A stretch of DNA of 64,000 bases from Antedon mediterranea (Eukaryota > Echinodermata > Crinoidea > Comatulida > Antedonidae), in the NCBI RefSeq assembly GCF_964355755.1, contig NC_092672.1, positions 31,056,501-31,120,500 of the forward strand, written 5' to 3'. Below the pieces are notes generated by a model that searched no databases, was not told the DNA's origin, and worked only from the letters and a program-made list of their open reading frames with translations. The position numbers and the translations under genes are program-made. Each line of letters starts with the position of its first letter. Within the stretch, counting starts at the first letter, position 1. Below are positions 33,366-45,589 of the stretch, piece by piece.

Positions 33366-33960
33366 TGTACTTCATAATTATTAAAGAACAATGTTAGTAT
33401 AAAATAACTGTCGAAACAAACAATTGTTACAGTAATTTATAAATATAGGCCTACCTCTTTTCTTTATTAAATATTTCCTCAATCAACTATTTTTCCAGGT
33501 GTCAATATGTTATAATATTCAACATGCGACAGGATGCTGACATCTTGACTGGTAAATTCAAATGTTGTTTCAACTTTACATTGACATTACATAATAACTC
33601 AATTGGTCAAGTTGCTTTTTAAACAGTCTTATTATTACCTTTAAATTCAAACTTCCTAAGTTCACCTTTCTGACCAATTCTAAAGTCAAAGAAAATCACT
33701 TCTTACATCACAAACTTTACTCTTCCTTTAATGATACAAGTTAAATTGCATCGGTAAGATGCATTAAAAGAATTGTTGATAGTGTTTAGACATTTACAAA
33801 TATACAGTACCTCTTTACTATCTTGGAAAGCTCACAACAGGTGAATCTTAATTGGTCTGGTAAAGATATAACCTATAGCCTAATTTATAAATTACTGTAA
33901 CAATTGTTTGTTTCGACAGTTATTTTATACTAACATTGTTCTTTAATAATTATGAAGTAC
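33366..33960. repeat. Long inverted repeat with ~80-bp perfect arms
   Basis: GTACTTCATAATTATTAAAG and the following ~65 bases (33366-33445) recur as an exact reverse complement ending ATAATTATGAAGTAC at 33960. The spacer is ~430 bp, and part of it resembles 44340-44690. The right arm abuts the LINE reverse-transcriptase remnant exactly where the other copy of that LINE (45.6 kb) has different sequence. Confidence 0.8.
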
Positions 33961-35706
33961 AACCCACTTCCAATACTCCATTCCATTAATACTTCATTTG
34001 AAAATAAAGAATTCTTATTAAGTACATTTATTGATTTATCTAAGGCGTTTGATGTTATAAGTCATAAAATATTACTTTCTAAACTTTTTCGTTATGGTAT
34101 TAGAGGTATATCTCATGACTGGTTCACAAGTTACCTCAGCGGATAGAAACAATATGTTCAGATTGGTACATTTAAATCATCGACGATGGAGATAAAACAA
34201 ACATAACCACAGTGTGGAGTACTACAGGGATCTGTTCTTGGTCCGTTACTGTTCTTGATATACGTTAATGATTTACCTCGCGTTAGTGATACTCTTCATG
34301 TTGTTTCCTTCGCCGATGATACTATATTATTTTTTTTATTTATTCGGTATATAAAAATATATTACAAAACGACAGTCAAGGACTGAAATGAAATGTATTA
34401 CAAATGACTAAAAATTAGTTAAAATTGCTATAAAAATAGAAACATCTTAATAAAATTAGATATCGTACCATACAATTAAAAACATACATGAATAAAAAAC
34501 CTTAAAACATTCACTTATTACATATCTAAAAAAGAGCTAGTGGTGCCTATTAATTATATCCACCATGGTGGGAACTGGAGACGACCTAAGTCTGTTGGTT
34601 TTACAATGAGGTACTTCTAGAAAGCGGTTGACTCTGAGAGACCGAGCTGGCTTATGAAGAGGGGGAAGTATTTCTCTAAACAGCTCGGATTTTAATAAGC
34701 CTTCCCCGAAAGACAACACAAGTTTGTTTCTTCTCTCTACAAGGTAAACCAGTAACAGACAATGCATGATCATAGCACAAATAGTTGTTACCTAGCATGA
34801 TACGCAATGCTCTCTTTTGTACAAATAATAATATTGTTAATTTGTATAAAAACTTTAATAGCGAATTAACATAGATTTGTGCTTGGTTCACTGCAAATAA
34901 GCTTTTGATAAATACTACTAAAACCAATTATATTTTATTTAATTCACACCGTATAAAGTCTAAACTTAAACTAAAAAATCTAAATAATTATCTTAATGGC
35001 AATATCATCGAACGCAAAATTGAGACTGCTTTTCTTGGTGCAATTATCCACGAAAATCTAAATTGGTCTAGCCATCAAAAGTATATTTGCAATAAAATAT
35101 CTAAATACATGGGATTATAAACAAACTGAAGCACTTTTTTCCTCAACATATTTTGCTTAATTTATATAATTCTTTTATTCTTCCTCATTTGCAATATTGT
35201 AACATTATCTGGGCAGCCGACTTTACCATTAATATCATGAAAATCTTTAAATTACAGTAAAAGTAGAAGTACCATTTACGAGGCTAAAAAAGACTCAAGT
35301 TTTTGTTACAGTATATGGTCCTAAGTTATGGAATGAACTGTCTATAGAAACGACTTGCTGTAAAAACCTTAAAATATTTAAAAAACTATAAAAAAAAAAC
35401 GTTTGTTTCCAAATATAAATAATGTGCCGTAGGCCTAATTAGATTTGTTATTTGTTAAATGAAAAAAATAAACCATTTATAAATTTTTTTTTAGGATTAT
35501 AATTTATAGATCTACTATCATTAGCTAATAATTTGTCATGCAGTTGCTCTTTTGTTGTTTTTGTTTTGGGGTTGGTATTTGACAAGTTCTTTTACTTTTT
35601 TTCTGATCCCAGAAACAGTTCTTATTTAATGTTACCATTTTAAGTTATTGTAATTAATGTATGCTGTTTTATTTCATGAACTGTTTCTAAATAAATGTTG
35701 TTGATT
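33961..35706 (+). mobile_element. LINE reverse-transcriptase remnant, copy 1 (jockey/CR1-like)
   Basis: Translated pieces show, in order, FIDLSKAFDVISHKILLSKL and GIRGISHDWFTSYLSG, an in-frame stop, [28 protein letters not shown] (the [FY]ADD active-site box), NTTKTNYILFNSHR and FLGAIIHENLNWSSHQKYI. This is the palm and thumb of a non-LTR reverse transcriptase. Two in-frame stops, a frameshift, a ~490-bp insertion (34331-34819) and loss of part of the C-terminus make it inactive. The 3' UTR runs to about 35706 (AATAAATGTTGTTGATTGAC). Confidence 0.85.
34331..34819 (-). mobile_element. Nested 5'-truncated LINE 3' end inside the reverse-transcriptase remnant
   Basis: Absent from the sister copy, where ACTATATTATT joins CAAATAATAATATTG directly (~45990). 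On the minus strand it encodes VQKRALRIMLGNNY, then, after a frameshift, ILPPLHKPARSLRVNRFLEV and CKTNRLRSSPVPTMVDIIN. This is a typical LINE reverse-transcriptase C-terminus. A stop and an A/T-rich 3' tail at 34331-34345 follow. Confidence 0.85.
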
Positions 35707-37056
35707 GACACAGTGGTAGGAATTGTACTAAAAGTGTTGTTTTATGTAGGCCTACTCAAAACGGCGTGAAATCAATACAGATAATTATGATGCACAAATC
35801 AGGCCCGTAGGCAGGATTGCTATGGAGTAGTTCGAATTAAAGTACCACGATTGTATTAAAAAATCCAAAGATTTACCTGAAGATTAACCGAATGTACAAA
35901 CAATAATTTATTTAATTCTGAATGTAGTCCACAGTGTTAAATTGTCTTTGATGTTATCATTGAATTATTGCTTTAAACATTAACAAGTATTTTTCTTTTT
36001 AATTAAAATGACTGCATTCCGTAGTGCATACATTAAATAGTCTTAAAAAATAGGGTGGGTATTGTTTAAATGTATTTGTTATTTAACATTGGGTACAATA
36101 CTTGGATAATGTTTAGTGGTTAAATGCACATGTAATGATAGGCTATTAGGAAGGGGTGTTGTTAACATTGGAACATCATTGAGATTAAACGTTTTCCGGG
36201 AAAAATATGTACAGAAGAAAACAGATTATAAGTGATCTTTTAAGATCCATAATAATAATAATAAATGCCATGGAAGTGAGAATAAGCAAAGCCCAAACAG
36301 ATCTCACTCTATATTACAGTAAACAATTTATCAGTTTAAATGAATAATTATACATATCAAACTAAAATAATAATGGCTTTAATAGAATTATTTTATATCG
36401 TCAAACACAGTGTTTGGTCAGAGAAGCTGTAATATTGAAATTGTTGTGAAAAAAAGTGAATTCACTTGATATTTGTTCCCATAGTCATGGAATTATAGAA
36501 TTAATAACAAAAGTAAAAGCATCTGCCATTAATTGTAATCATTAGTACTGTACTTAAACTATACAGTACTTACAATCTATTAGTCTGGGTTCCAGACGGA
36601 GTCTTGTCTTAATTTAGTAAAAAGATAAATATTTTTGCACATATGGCGTTTCATACGTATACTACTTGGTTTGGATATTTTCAGACAAAAATCGAAATAA
36701 AAAGAAATAAAATAAATAAATAGACAATGAATACAGACTTGGGGCAAGTCTAGCAATCTATCTGCAATACTTGGATATGTTCTGCGGGTACTCACTGGTG
36801 ATCAACAATGAGTGTGTTCAACCGCAAAATTACTCTCATAAAACTATAGTATACAGGAACATATCGTGAATTTGAAGTAGTAGGACTGTTTGCCCAAATT
36901 ACCCGTCCCGTTTGAAATCTGTACAATTTATACTTAAACTGAAAATGTGTCAACAACTTTTGTAATAAAATCTCAGAGTACATTGATTCTAATGAGTACC
37001 ATACGATACAATAATTACTATTACATGATCATCAGTAATTATTAATCTTCAGAAAA
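35707..37056. other. Non-coding part of segmental block 2, copy 1
   Basis: Recurs at about 48290-50616 (with an insertion at 48576-49826) and 58510-61977 (with an insertion at 58640-60746). Uninterrupted here, so it serves as the reference for the empty sites. No exon recognised. Confidence 0.75.
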
Positions 37057-37123
37057 GCATGGTCTACTGGTCTATGGTCTACTTGTGTCCCAAACAGAAG
37101 ACCATTCAGGTTCGAATCACGCA
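37057..37123 (+). other. tRNA-like sequence 3' of gene copy F
   Basis: GCATGGTCTACTGGTCTATG ... CAGGTTCGAATCACGC resembles a tRNA box A/box B pair. The arms do not fold into a complete cloverleaf. Nearly identical copies lie at 61978-62044 (beside gene G) and 50617-50679 (no gene beside it). A related version lies near 41905-41972. Confidence 0.45.
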
Positions 37124-37225
37124 TCATCCTCTCGCAAAGATGCTCGTTGCTCCAAATTAAAATGTACAAATAAAGTTCTTATACATTCGCTAAATGATGA
37201 TACGATTGAATTGTTCCATTCCATG

Positions 37226-37272
37226 AAATACACAATAAACAATTGATAGTATCAATTGTTTATTGTGTATTT
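37226..37272. terminator. Perfect 23-bp hairpin overlapping the stop codon of gene copy F
   Basis: Arms 37226-37248 and 37250-37272 are exact inverted repeats around a single G (AATTGATA-G-TATCAATT core). The TAA stop of the gene (37262-37260) and the codons for the final Thr-Gln lie in the right arm. The same structure is present at gene G and, in shorter form, at gene E. Confidence 0.75.
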
Positions 37273-37547
37273 GTTTCTTGTATACCGAATTTAAGATCGT
37301 CTTCGCCAACTTCTTGGATAGGAGGGCAATAATTGACGGCGGCACCGTTGTCTTCAAAAACTCCATTGCTTCCTGAAGCTGTGCCGGATGCATTATCGTT
37401 GTTGTTCTCGTCTTGTGAACCAACATCGTTGTTTCCAACCTCTTCAATAGAAAAAGCACCGCCTCCAACTCTAAGCCAAAACTTGTCGATGCCGATTTGT
37501 ATATCTTCCTCTTTAATCCCAGTATTGTTTAGTTCGTGATCTCCCAT
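37260..37547 (-). CDS. Repetitive-protein gene copy F (second subfamily, unrecognised)
   Basis: 95 residues, beginning MGDHELNNTGIKEEDIQIGI two bases after an acceptor-like TTTCACAG. Then FWLRVGGGAFSIEEVGNNDV, an Asn/Asp/Gly-rich stretch, one repeat (GSNGVFEDNGA), and NYCPPIQEVGEDDLKFG plus IQETNTQ. EEDIQIGI aligns with EEDIHIRI of the tandem copies, and the C-terminal 25 residues align closely, so this is a diverged subfamily with shorter repeats. No function is known. Confidence 0.6.
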   Translation of the reverse strand: MGDHELNNTGIKEEDIQIGIDKFWLRVGGGAFSIEEVGNNDVGSQDENNNDNASGTASGSNGVFEDNGAAVNYCPPIQEVGEDDLKFGIQETNTQ

Positions 37548-37549
37548 GG

Positions 37550-38770
37550 CTGTGAAAGTAAAATATAATTATAATGACATTGATTACTGATTTCTTCACA
37601 CTTATCATTTATTAATTTACTTATTCACTTCTATATCTCTATACAAACCGAGATTAATAATTACTGTATATATTTAAACCATCGTTGCCTCGTCTGTTTT
37701 TTTTTTTAACCTCTCGCTACGACCTTGAGTATTATTGGTAGTAGGACTTTAGTAATAGCAGTATTGTTTTTTATGTTATTGCAAACGGTATACATACTAA
37801 AATTTAAGTTTTTGTAGATACCGTACTCATATATTTATACCATACCCATGTGATTTGAGACTGAACCTCCCTTGGCAAACATTTCCGACGTACTCGCGTC
37901 CTTCGTTGACACCGAAAGTGCACTTGATGGCTTTTATTCTAGCTTTTATTAATAAATCTATTCTCAATATTTAAACACTAACTACAACTTAATTTACAAC
38001 AAAAATAACACTTTTTTGCCTATTTAATATCAGTGCGTTGTGCCCAGGATAACACGGTTGGTATAAACAAACATAAGTTTAACAATAGATTTATTTATTT
38101 ATTTATTTCGTTTTCTTTCTGGTATAAACAAACATAAGTTTAACAATAGATTTATTTATTTATTTATTTCGTTTTCTTTCAGTAGGGTAGCTCTCTCAGT
38201 AATAAAATAAAACTGCTCTTCCGAGGGGCCCTAGATAATTATCAACTTTCGAGCATTGTTTACTTAGGTGATGACGAAGCAAAAAGAAAAGGCTAGACAC
38301 GCGGGGATTGGGATAAAAAAAAAACAACTCGGTTTTTTATACTCGTATCAAAACACTTTACATTAAGTGAAATGATTTTTTTGAATTACAAATTATAATG
38401 TTTGCCACTCGCAAATAATAACAGATACATTCTTAATAACTTCCTGAAAATAACTGTTTTTCTGTTATATCCCGCCGTTCGGCGAAATCGCTCGGATTTT
38501 TGGGTACATAAAACAAATTGTGCGGATCAATCGAATAAATCGACGGCAATCCTGTCATGTGTCAGCGTAATAGATAGTTAGCGTAATAAATAGTTAGCGA
38601 TAGTTAGCGTAATTAGGCCTAATGCCTTCTGTTGTGATCTGAGGGTGCTCACCGCAGCCTTAATATAATAATGCTCATAAGCTCTCACAAGTAAATCTAA
38701 ACACTCATTGAATTATTGTTTTAAACATTAACAAGTATTTTTCTTTTAAATTAAAATGACTGCATTCCGC
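37550..38770. other. Upstream flank of gene F and right part of segmental block 2
   Basis: Expected to hold the 5' exon and promoter of gene F if the acceptor-like site is real; neither is recognisable. Contains a 61-62-bp head-to-tail duplication (38056-38180). The stretch 38385-38770 recurs at 56985-57410. Confidence 0.5.
38056..38180. repeat. 62-bp direct duplication ending in (TTTA)n
   Basis: Two perfect head-to-tail copies of a unit starting GGTATAAACAAACATAAG and ending in TTATTTATTTATTTCG and TTTTCTTTC. The TTTA tract resembles the 3' end of a minus-strand LINE. Confidence 0.85.
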
Positions 38771-39612
38771 CTTGTTAGTACATTTGAATAGTCTTTGCTA
38801 GGTTTGCGTTAAAATAGGGCAGATTTTGTTTTTAAATGGTTGCTAATTTGCATAACAATGTAATGAAGGAAAATGTATTGCATATGGTACTGGTACTGCA
38901 CCTATGGTAGAGGTGTCATATTTTATTTTCAAAATCGCCTCTACTCAACTACAACCATGGTGGGGCTAAGTTGGTGTGGACTCTAAAGTTTCTCCCTCCC
39001 CACAGCCCCACTCATCCAAAACTCATCCCCGCCGCGGCTAGTGTAATGGGATGAATTTGTACTTAAAAGTATAAATATGTTATAAATATATTAATTAACT
39101 ATAATAACTATAATAAAGACCAAACTATAATTTGATTAAATCCTAATTTATCAAACGATATGCACAACTTACTGTTATTATTATAGGAACCTGAAAAAGG
39201 GTGTCTCAGTGTTACTATGTAGAATATCCACCGAATATCCAATTTAATATTACTGCAGGCCTATTACCTGTACCTGTTTAAAGGTCCAGGTCGCGGATGT
39301 ATAACATTTCAGTAAGTAGATTTGTTACATATAATGTGTTCTGTAACCAAGGTACTTAAAATGTCTAAAAATAACTGAAATATTCGATATATCCGAGTGT
39401 TTTAGATTCTACATTAAAGTAATTAAGCCTACCTTCGATATGCAAAGATTACGTATGATATAAGAACAAAACAAGAATGACGTAAACCATCTACTTTTTC
39501 AATTTTTCGCCAACTACACTGCCCATAGGCAACTGCACGAATACAACGCACTTCTAAATTAGAATAGTATACACTGCTCTGACACACCTTTACTGTCAAT
39601 CTTTCTATCTAA
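38771..39612. other. Unassigned non-coding DNA
   Basis: AT-rich. The part near 39300-39480 is a distant relative of 28790-29000. No gene recognised. Confidence 0.5.
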
Positions 39613-39847
39613 ATAATTTGTTTAGCCAATCGGCATTGAATACCAAAACAAATTATTCTGTTACAACAAACAGTAGGACTGGGGATCGTCTCTATGTTGA
39701 TTCACCGTTATTATGGAGAATCTCCCTATTAAATATTGTATTAGCCAATCGGCATTGAATACCAAATACAATGTTTAATAGGGAGATTCCCCCATAATAA
39801 TGGTGAATCAACATATTGAGACGATCCCCAGTTCTGTTTGTTGTAAC
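39613..39847. repeat. Two adjacent hairpins sharing one 21-nt loop
   Basis: Hairpin 1 (39613-39656) has arms AATAATTTGTTT and AAACAAATTATT. Hairpin 2 (39660-39847) has ~80-bp arms, including CTCCCTATTAAATATTGTAT and its near-exact complement out to GTTACAACAAACAG. Both have the same 21-nt loop AGCCAATCGGCATTGAATACC in the same orientation. Confidence 0.8.
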
Positions 39848-39867
39848 TAAACTGGCAGGTATTAATA

Positions 39868-39975
39868 TAAGGAGTTTTCATATTCGTAAAGCGTATTCGT
39901 GTTTACGAATATCACCAGTCATATTCGTAACTACAAAACGAGTATAGTATTAGATCTATTTTGCACATTTTGGAA
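39868..39975. mobile_element. Fragment of the TATTCGTAA-type MITE
   Basis: Contains CATATTCGTAAAGCGTATTC and TAACTACAAAACGAGTATAG, matching the interior of the element at 60193-60656. Confidence 0.6.
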
Positions 39976-42480
39976 ATTTTCTTCTGTCTGAAGAGGTTGT
40001 CAATGCTCAGTACATCAATTTCAAGAATAAACTAGACAAATTTTGGTCCTTCAAACCATAAAAAAGTACTCATAAAAATAGTTTCCCAATTTTGGCATTC
40101 AGATATTAAAGCATCAAATTAATTGTATACAATATATTAATCTACGAAATATAACATTAACAATATAAACAAAAATGCCCGTGGTTCCGTAATTTAAAAA
40201 AAAAGAAGAACGTTTGGTCTGATAATAAGACTGAAGTATACATAAGTAGCGATCCCCGATGAACGTGACGTGGGTATATGGCTCCAGGCCTGGAAAGTCT
40301 AATACCATTTGTCCAAACCAGTATAAAGTGTAAATTATACAAAATAGGATATATTTAGTACTCATTGCATTTTCATCAATAAAATCATATACTTTTAGAT
40401 CGATTTTGGCATAAAAAAAAGGTTAAATAATCGATTATCCTCGATAATGTATAATGCATCAATAACTCTAGGCCTAATTGTGTCAAATATTATGTTTGTC
40501 TTGACATTATGATGGCAAAATACAATGTTGACGCGATCTAATTGTCGTGATTTTAGTAAGATACAGAGTTGGATGTGGTGAGTGTCTATACCTTAACGCC
40601 ACCTTCCACTCTCGTAAAGAAGAAGAAGCTATTGACTTGTATTTGAATTAAATAAGTCTAAGCCTCCTTTGATATGCAAAAAATACTCACTGTAAACAAA
40701 ATGATCCACCGACTGAAAACTTTCAATTCAGTCAACCGCCTACTTTCAATTAATTAGTTTGTGCCGGCTACTTTTTGCTACTGCTGCCTATTGCAAGTAC
40801 TTTCAATTTTGCGCCGATAACTATAACAGTTACTGCCGGTGCACTGTACTCTTGAAGTTAGTGTCCATCATCTGGGGTCACATTTGGGGATCACCTCATC
40901 AAATCTGAATCATCTGGTATGGGGAATCCCCGATTAGGTGAAGTCATGCGTTTGGTCTGATAAATGAGACTACTGATGCATGCGTAATTAATTTGGTTTG
41001 TGCTATGTTCTAATAGGGGCGGGGCTATTCCCAATGACGTCACAGTTCAGCCAGTCAGTCAGCCTTTATAGACCTTTAATACATTCTATACACACTAATA
41101 TTTCCTATACCAGGTATAAAAACATTCGTCGACACACTGTATTATATTTTGAACTCCAAAATCTTGAAATAAACACATGCAGCTTTTACTATAGGTTGCT
41201 TCTGTCTATATATAAAATGAAATAAAAACTGCGCCTACTTCGTGATACGCAACTTTTATGAATAAAATACGAACATTATTCTGTAAAAGGTGGTCTCAGT
41301 TTCTAATAAAGCATTCTCACTACTCTAAAACAGTGCGTTACTTCCACGTATACCCCTACCATGAGACACCAGCTGTTTAGTTGTTGTATACCACACCGCC
41401 AAATCTAATCCACAGGACTAGTTATATTTATAATGTACTGTACCTTAATGTATGTTGTATGTGAGCGTAAACATTTTGGAGAACTTTCCCATGCAGGAGA
41501 GCATGTATTTTCCTGTAGGTAAACTATACCATAATATGTCCATATTAATAAATATGACTCACAAAGGTGTACAGAATACAAAACTCAATCTCAAACAAAG
41601 TAAATAATTCTGATCATTCTACACTCTCTCTACACCCGCTCTTTTTCATTTATCAATTAGGGTATTATTTCGACGACATTACCTTTGTGAAAACTGGTAA
41701 CACGTACCTCATAATCACACACAAATATAATTTTAATTTCGTCACAGGTTGACACAATAGACATTTCCGATATGCCTGATGAACCACGGTGGATTTTAGA
41801 ACCAAACCTTTCATTATACATGGACTATTACAACCCTGTGCATAAGAGTATTAACTATAAATTTACTAGAACCAACTATAATCACTATTTACATTAATCA
41901 TGAAAGGCATGCCGGTCAAATAGGCTGCACTTGCATCCTGAGCAGAAAATCATCCAGGTTCGAATGAGGTATTAATTTCACTCCCTTGTTGTTAAATCAT
42001 AATGCGAAAGAATGAACGGAGCCGTTTTCCACGTGCCGAATATGTATCTATATATCAATTTACCTAAATAAGGAAATTAAAAATCTTTAAAATCTTCTGG
42101 TCGGGTTAAATTGATAAATATAAACATTTCAACAATATGTCAGCCCTACCGTGGTTGGGGCTGCCAGTGAGAACATTTGTAGGAATATGGACTTATTTTA
42201 ATGATTTAATTCTAATGAGAGGCGTATCAACTCAATAAGTGTGTAACAGTAACGGTCGCGGTGGTGCGGAACCCAATAGAGAGCACGTATTAAAAATGAA
42301 TTGTACATCTATAGATAAAAATGATAATAATTAAATATTTATTTAGCAAAATGTACAAGTACACTGCCCATAAATCCACCAAAGTGCTCAAGGCGCTTGT
42401 TGAACCCCAAAGGAAAACAAAACCGTAAACCTAAACAACAGACAAAATCTAGACAAAAATATGTCAATATAAAATTAATG
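39976..42480. other. Unassigned non-coding DNA
   Basis: No exon recognised. Near 40870-40945 there is GGGGATCACCTCATC ... GATTAGGTGAAG, an inverted pair reminiscent of the hairpin upstream of the tandem genes. A tRNA-like CCAGGTTCGAATGAGG lies at ~41955. A consensus cAMP-response half palindrome TGACGTCA occurs at ~41036. Confidence 0.45.
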
Positions 42481-42489
42481 TATGAAAAA

Positions 42490-42795
42490 TATGACCACTT
42501 TAAATTTTGAAAAAAACCTAAAAACTACCAAATCTAGAAAAAAAAACTATTGTTATATTTATTGATTTCATACGCATCCAACAGCAAGTAACTCGCCAAT
42601 TACAGGATGGATAATTAGTCAATACAAATTGTATACACATATAAAATATGACCACTTTATAGAAATTTAAAAAAAAACTAAAAACTACCAAATCTAGAAA
42701 AAAAATATTGTTATATTTATTTATTTCATACGCATCCAACAGCAAGTAACACGCCAATTAATTAGTCAATACAAATGGTATGCATAAAAAATAAG
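42490..42795. repeat. ~153-bp tandem duplication
   Basis: Two copies, diverged at several sites, each running from ATGACCACTTTA through CTACCAAATCTAGAAAAAAA and CATACGCATCCAACAGCAAG to TCAATACAAAT. Non-coding. Confidence 0.8.
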
Positions 42796-44339
42796 ACCAC
42801 TTTATAAAATAATATAAAGAAATATGATAAAATATTTATTAGGCCTACTACCGGGTGTCTTGTAGTAGTATAGGACCGTTTAGACCTGCATAAATAGAGG
42901 ACGGATCTGGTGTGTTAGTATCTTTTTTATAGTGAAATCTGTACTTACCAGGCTCTGTCAGAAAAATAAATGTATCTTCAAAAAGACGACAGAAGAAGCG
43001 TCGAGGATATATATTTCACGAATTGAATGAAAAAAGCACATGTTGAACCAGTCGTTTCAATATCCTAGCCCCGCCTCCTTTAAACAACCACTCAGCGCTC
43101 TAGGATGTTGTCACTGACTTTAGACGGGAGGGATAACACATGCGCAGTCCACCAGCGAGTCATTGCAAAAAAGAATGTAAACAAAGTAGATAGAACTTGA
43201 CATCATGGACTACGTCCATACAATACAACCTGTTATAAACTGTAGATTAAATAAAGTCATGGTTATTGAGTGATATATTGCCATATTATTATAGTTCAGA
43301 TTAAAGTGTCAAGTTTTTTTAGAGATTTTAAACTAGCTACCACACAATTGTAGGCCTATATAGCCTACCCATTTACGGAAGCTATAGAGTAATTAGCTAC
43401 ACTTTCTTTCTCAGCGATGACATATCCATCCATATAGCTTTAGGTATAGATGAATTCACAGAGACCTCTTCACGATTAGTTAGAGAAAAAAAAACTGATA
43501 TGAAGGTCTTTAAAAAGAGAAATTACCAAATTGAAAATATTAACTGGAAAATTAATAGTAATGTAAAGGCGCTTTCAGATTGTTTTTTTTTTTTCAAACA
43601 TAATCACGAAAACTGGGATAATAGAATTTTGTTTAAACTCAAAATATAATGAATCCATGGTCTAATGGTATCTGACATTTAGTGGTGGAATATGTATTAT
43701 TAAGTTCAATTTCAATTTGTGTGTTTTTTAAACAGGTAAAACAAAATTGGTAGCATGGTTATAAGACAAAGAGCGGATACAAATTAAAAACATATAAAAA
43801 AGATCTAGGCATATAGAAAAACTGACAATATAAAAACATACAAATAACATTGAAAAATAGCAACTATAAAATAAAAAGTAAAAAACCTGGAAAACATTCA
43901 AATTAGTTGGCATAAAAGTCTGTGTAAGGTTACTGTAAAAGTGTTTCAATTAAAATTACCTTTTGAATTCAGAATTGTATGTACACTTTGTATGGCATTA
44001 TGAAAGAATATCTAGTCCTTGTATTGATTCTGATTCCTCTTATTCGTTATTCTATTTACAGTTAAATACAAATCAGTCTTTCATGACTGTAGATGGTGGT
44101 CATCCAGGTTACATAGGCCTACATTGCACCTAATGGTTCTCCAGCGATTTTCATAATGCGCAGTATTGTCATTTTGTTATACATTGTAAGGTTACTAAAC
44201 TATAATGACAGTAGTAAAATTTGGGTCAACTTTGGCCATTGCTTTGCTTTTTTGCAAAGATCGTCAGTATTCGACGTCCATGTAAGCTTACAGTCTGATG
44301 TTACCCAAGTATACTTATTTATTAAAAGTCTCAATTAAT
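42796..44339. other. Unassigned non-coding DNA
   Basis: A slightly GC-richer patch at ~43060-43210 could be a promoter or first exon, but I could not connect it to any coding exon. The rest is AT-rich without recognisable genes. Confidence 0.4.
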
Positions 44340-45589
44340 ATCATCACCATTAAATTCAAACTTTCTAAGTTCACCTTTCTGACCAGTTTTAAATCGAAGA
44401 AAATCTAAAAGCGGTGTAAATAAATAACTCCATTTTCTTGGGAGCAGAAACAGGGCAATTTTGTGGTAACCGGTTAAAAGGCAGCGCCAAATAACCGGTT
44501 AAAAACACCCACCATTCAATTCGGTGTTACATCACAAACATTACTGCCTTTAATGACACTTGACATACCAATTTAAATTGCATCGGCTAAGATGCATTAA
44601 AGAATTGAATTTAAAAATATGCAGTACCTCTTTACTATCTTGGAAACCTCACAACAGGTGAATATAAAGATATAGGCCTAACCCGATTAATTATGTCGAT
44701 TGACACAATATATTTACAAAAATAGTACGACTATAAGAGAGATGTTAAGAATACACATGACAAAGTGATGGTTCCGAAAGGGACATTATTCTTAAATCTA
44801 CAAAATCAAAGGCGCTATAATAAATAATATTAACAGGTACTGAATAATACTATTTATCGTTCTTATGGTTTTAAACCAACCTTTTCTAACAACAATATAG
44901 CCTATTGACATTAGAACATTTGGTTATACATTGTTATTATAAACATAGTTTTGATTATTTTAAAAACACCTGTTGTAGCCTTTGCATGTTATCTCCCAAA
45001 AAAATATTTTAAAAATAACAATGGTTACTTTTACCGACCACTGGCTGCCCAGTAGAACTTATCAACTTACTTAAAGTTAACTTATGGTCTCGTAAAGCTA
45101 GCCACGCTGGCTAAAAAGTCCAATATGAACGTGTCACTCAGGTTAACACATGACATTCACTTTGTGTCAATTGTTGTTTTTTAACATCACAGTAAATTGT
45201 TATACAACCTGGTAAAACTATAACTGCGTGCAAAATAGTGCAAACAATGGTTTAATCATGGACCTATAAATTAGTCGATCTCATGGTTAATTTTCTAAAA
45301 AAAAGGCTTTATAGGCCTATATCGGTATCTTTATTTCCACAAAACAAAATAGTTCAATACAAAAAATATAAGTGCCAGGCAACCAATAATTGAGGGGACT
45401 CATTTACAATTAGTAAAATATATAGTGGGCCTATAAATATAAAAATAAGAAAAAAAAAATAGCAAGTGACTCGCCTCAAGGGCATTGGCTGTTCTTGCGC
45501 TGCTCCATGCGGGGGTGGCTGAAGTCATCTCTCGTTAATGAAGCACTCAACATTGAGAATAAACTATCAATCTATGGTGCATTATTCCT

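Larger units (their letters stand above)
33640..38770. repeat. Segmental duplication block 2, copy 1
   Basis: Shares blocks with 44340-50690 and 56980-62580: the LINE remnant and its 3' flank, the stretch with TGATCTTTTAAGATCC, the tRNA-like sequence, gene copy F or G, and further right the stretch with CGGCAATCCTGTC. The three copies differ by insertions that can be read off by comparison. Confidence 0.85.

Noticed and set aside
43060-43260. Possible first exon with an ATG at ~43205
   Set aside because: Only about 13 codons before a stop, no convincing donor and no downstream exon recognised.
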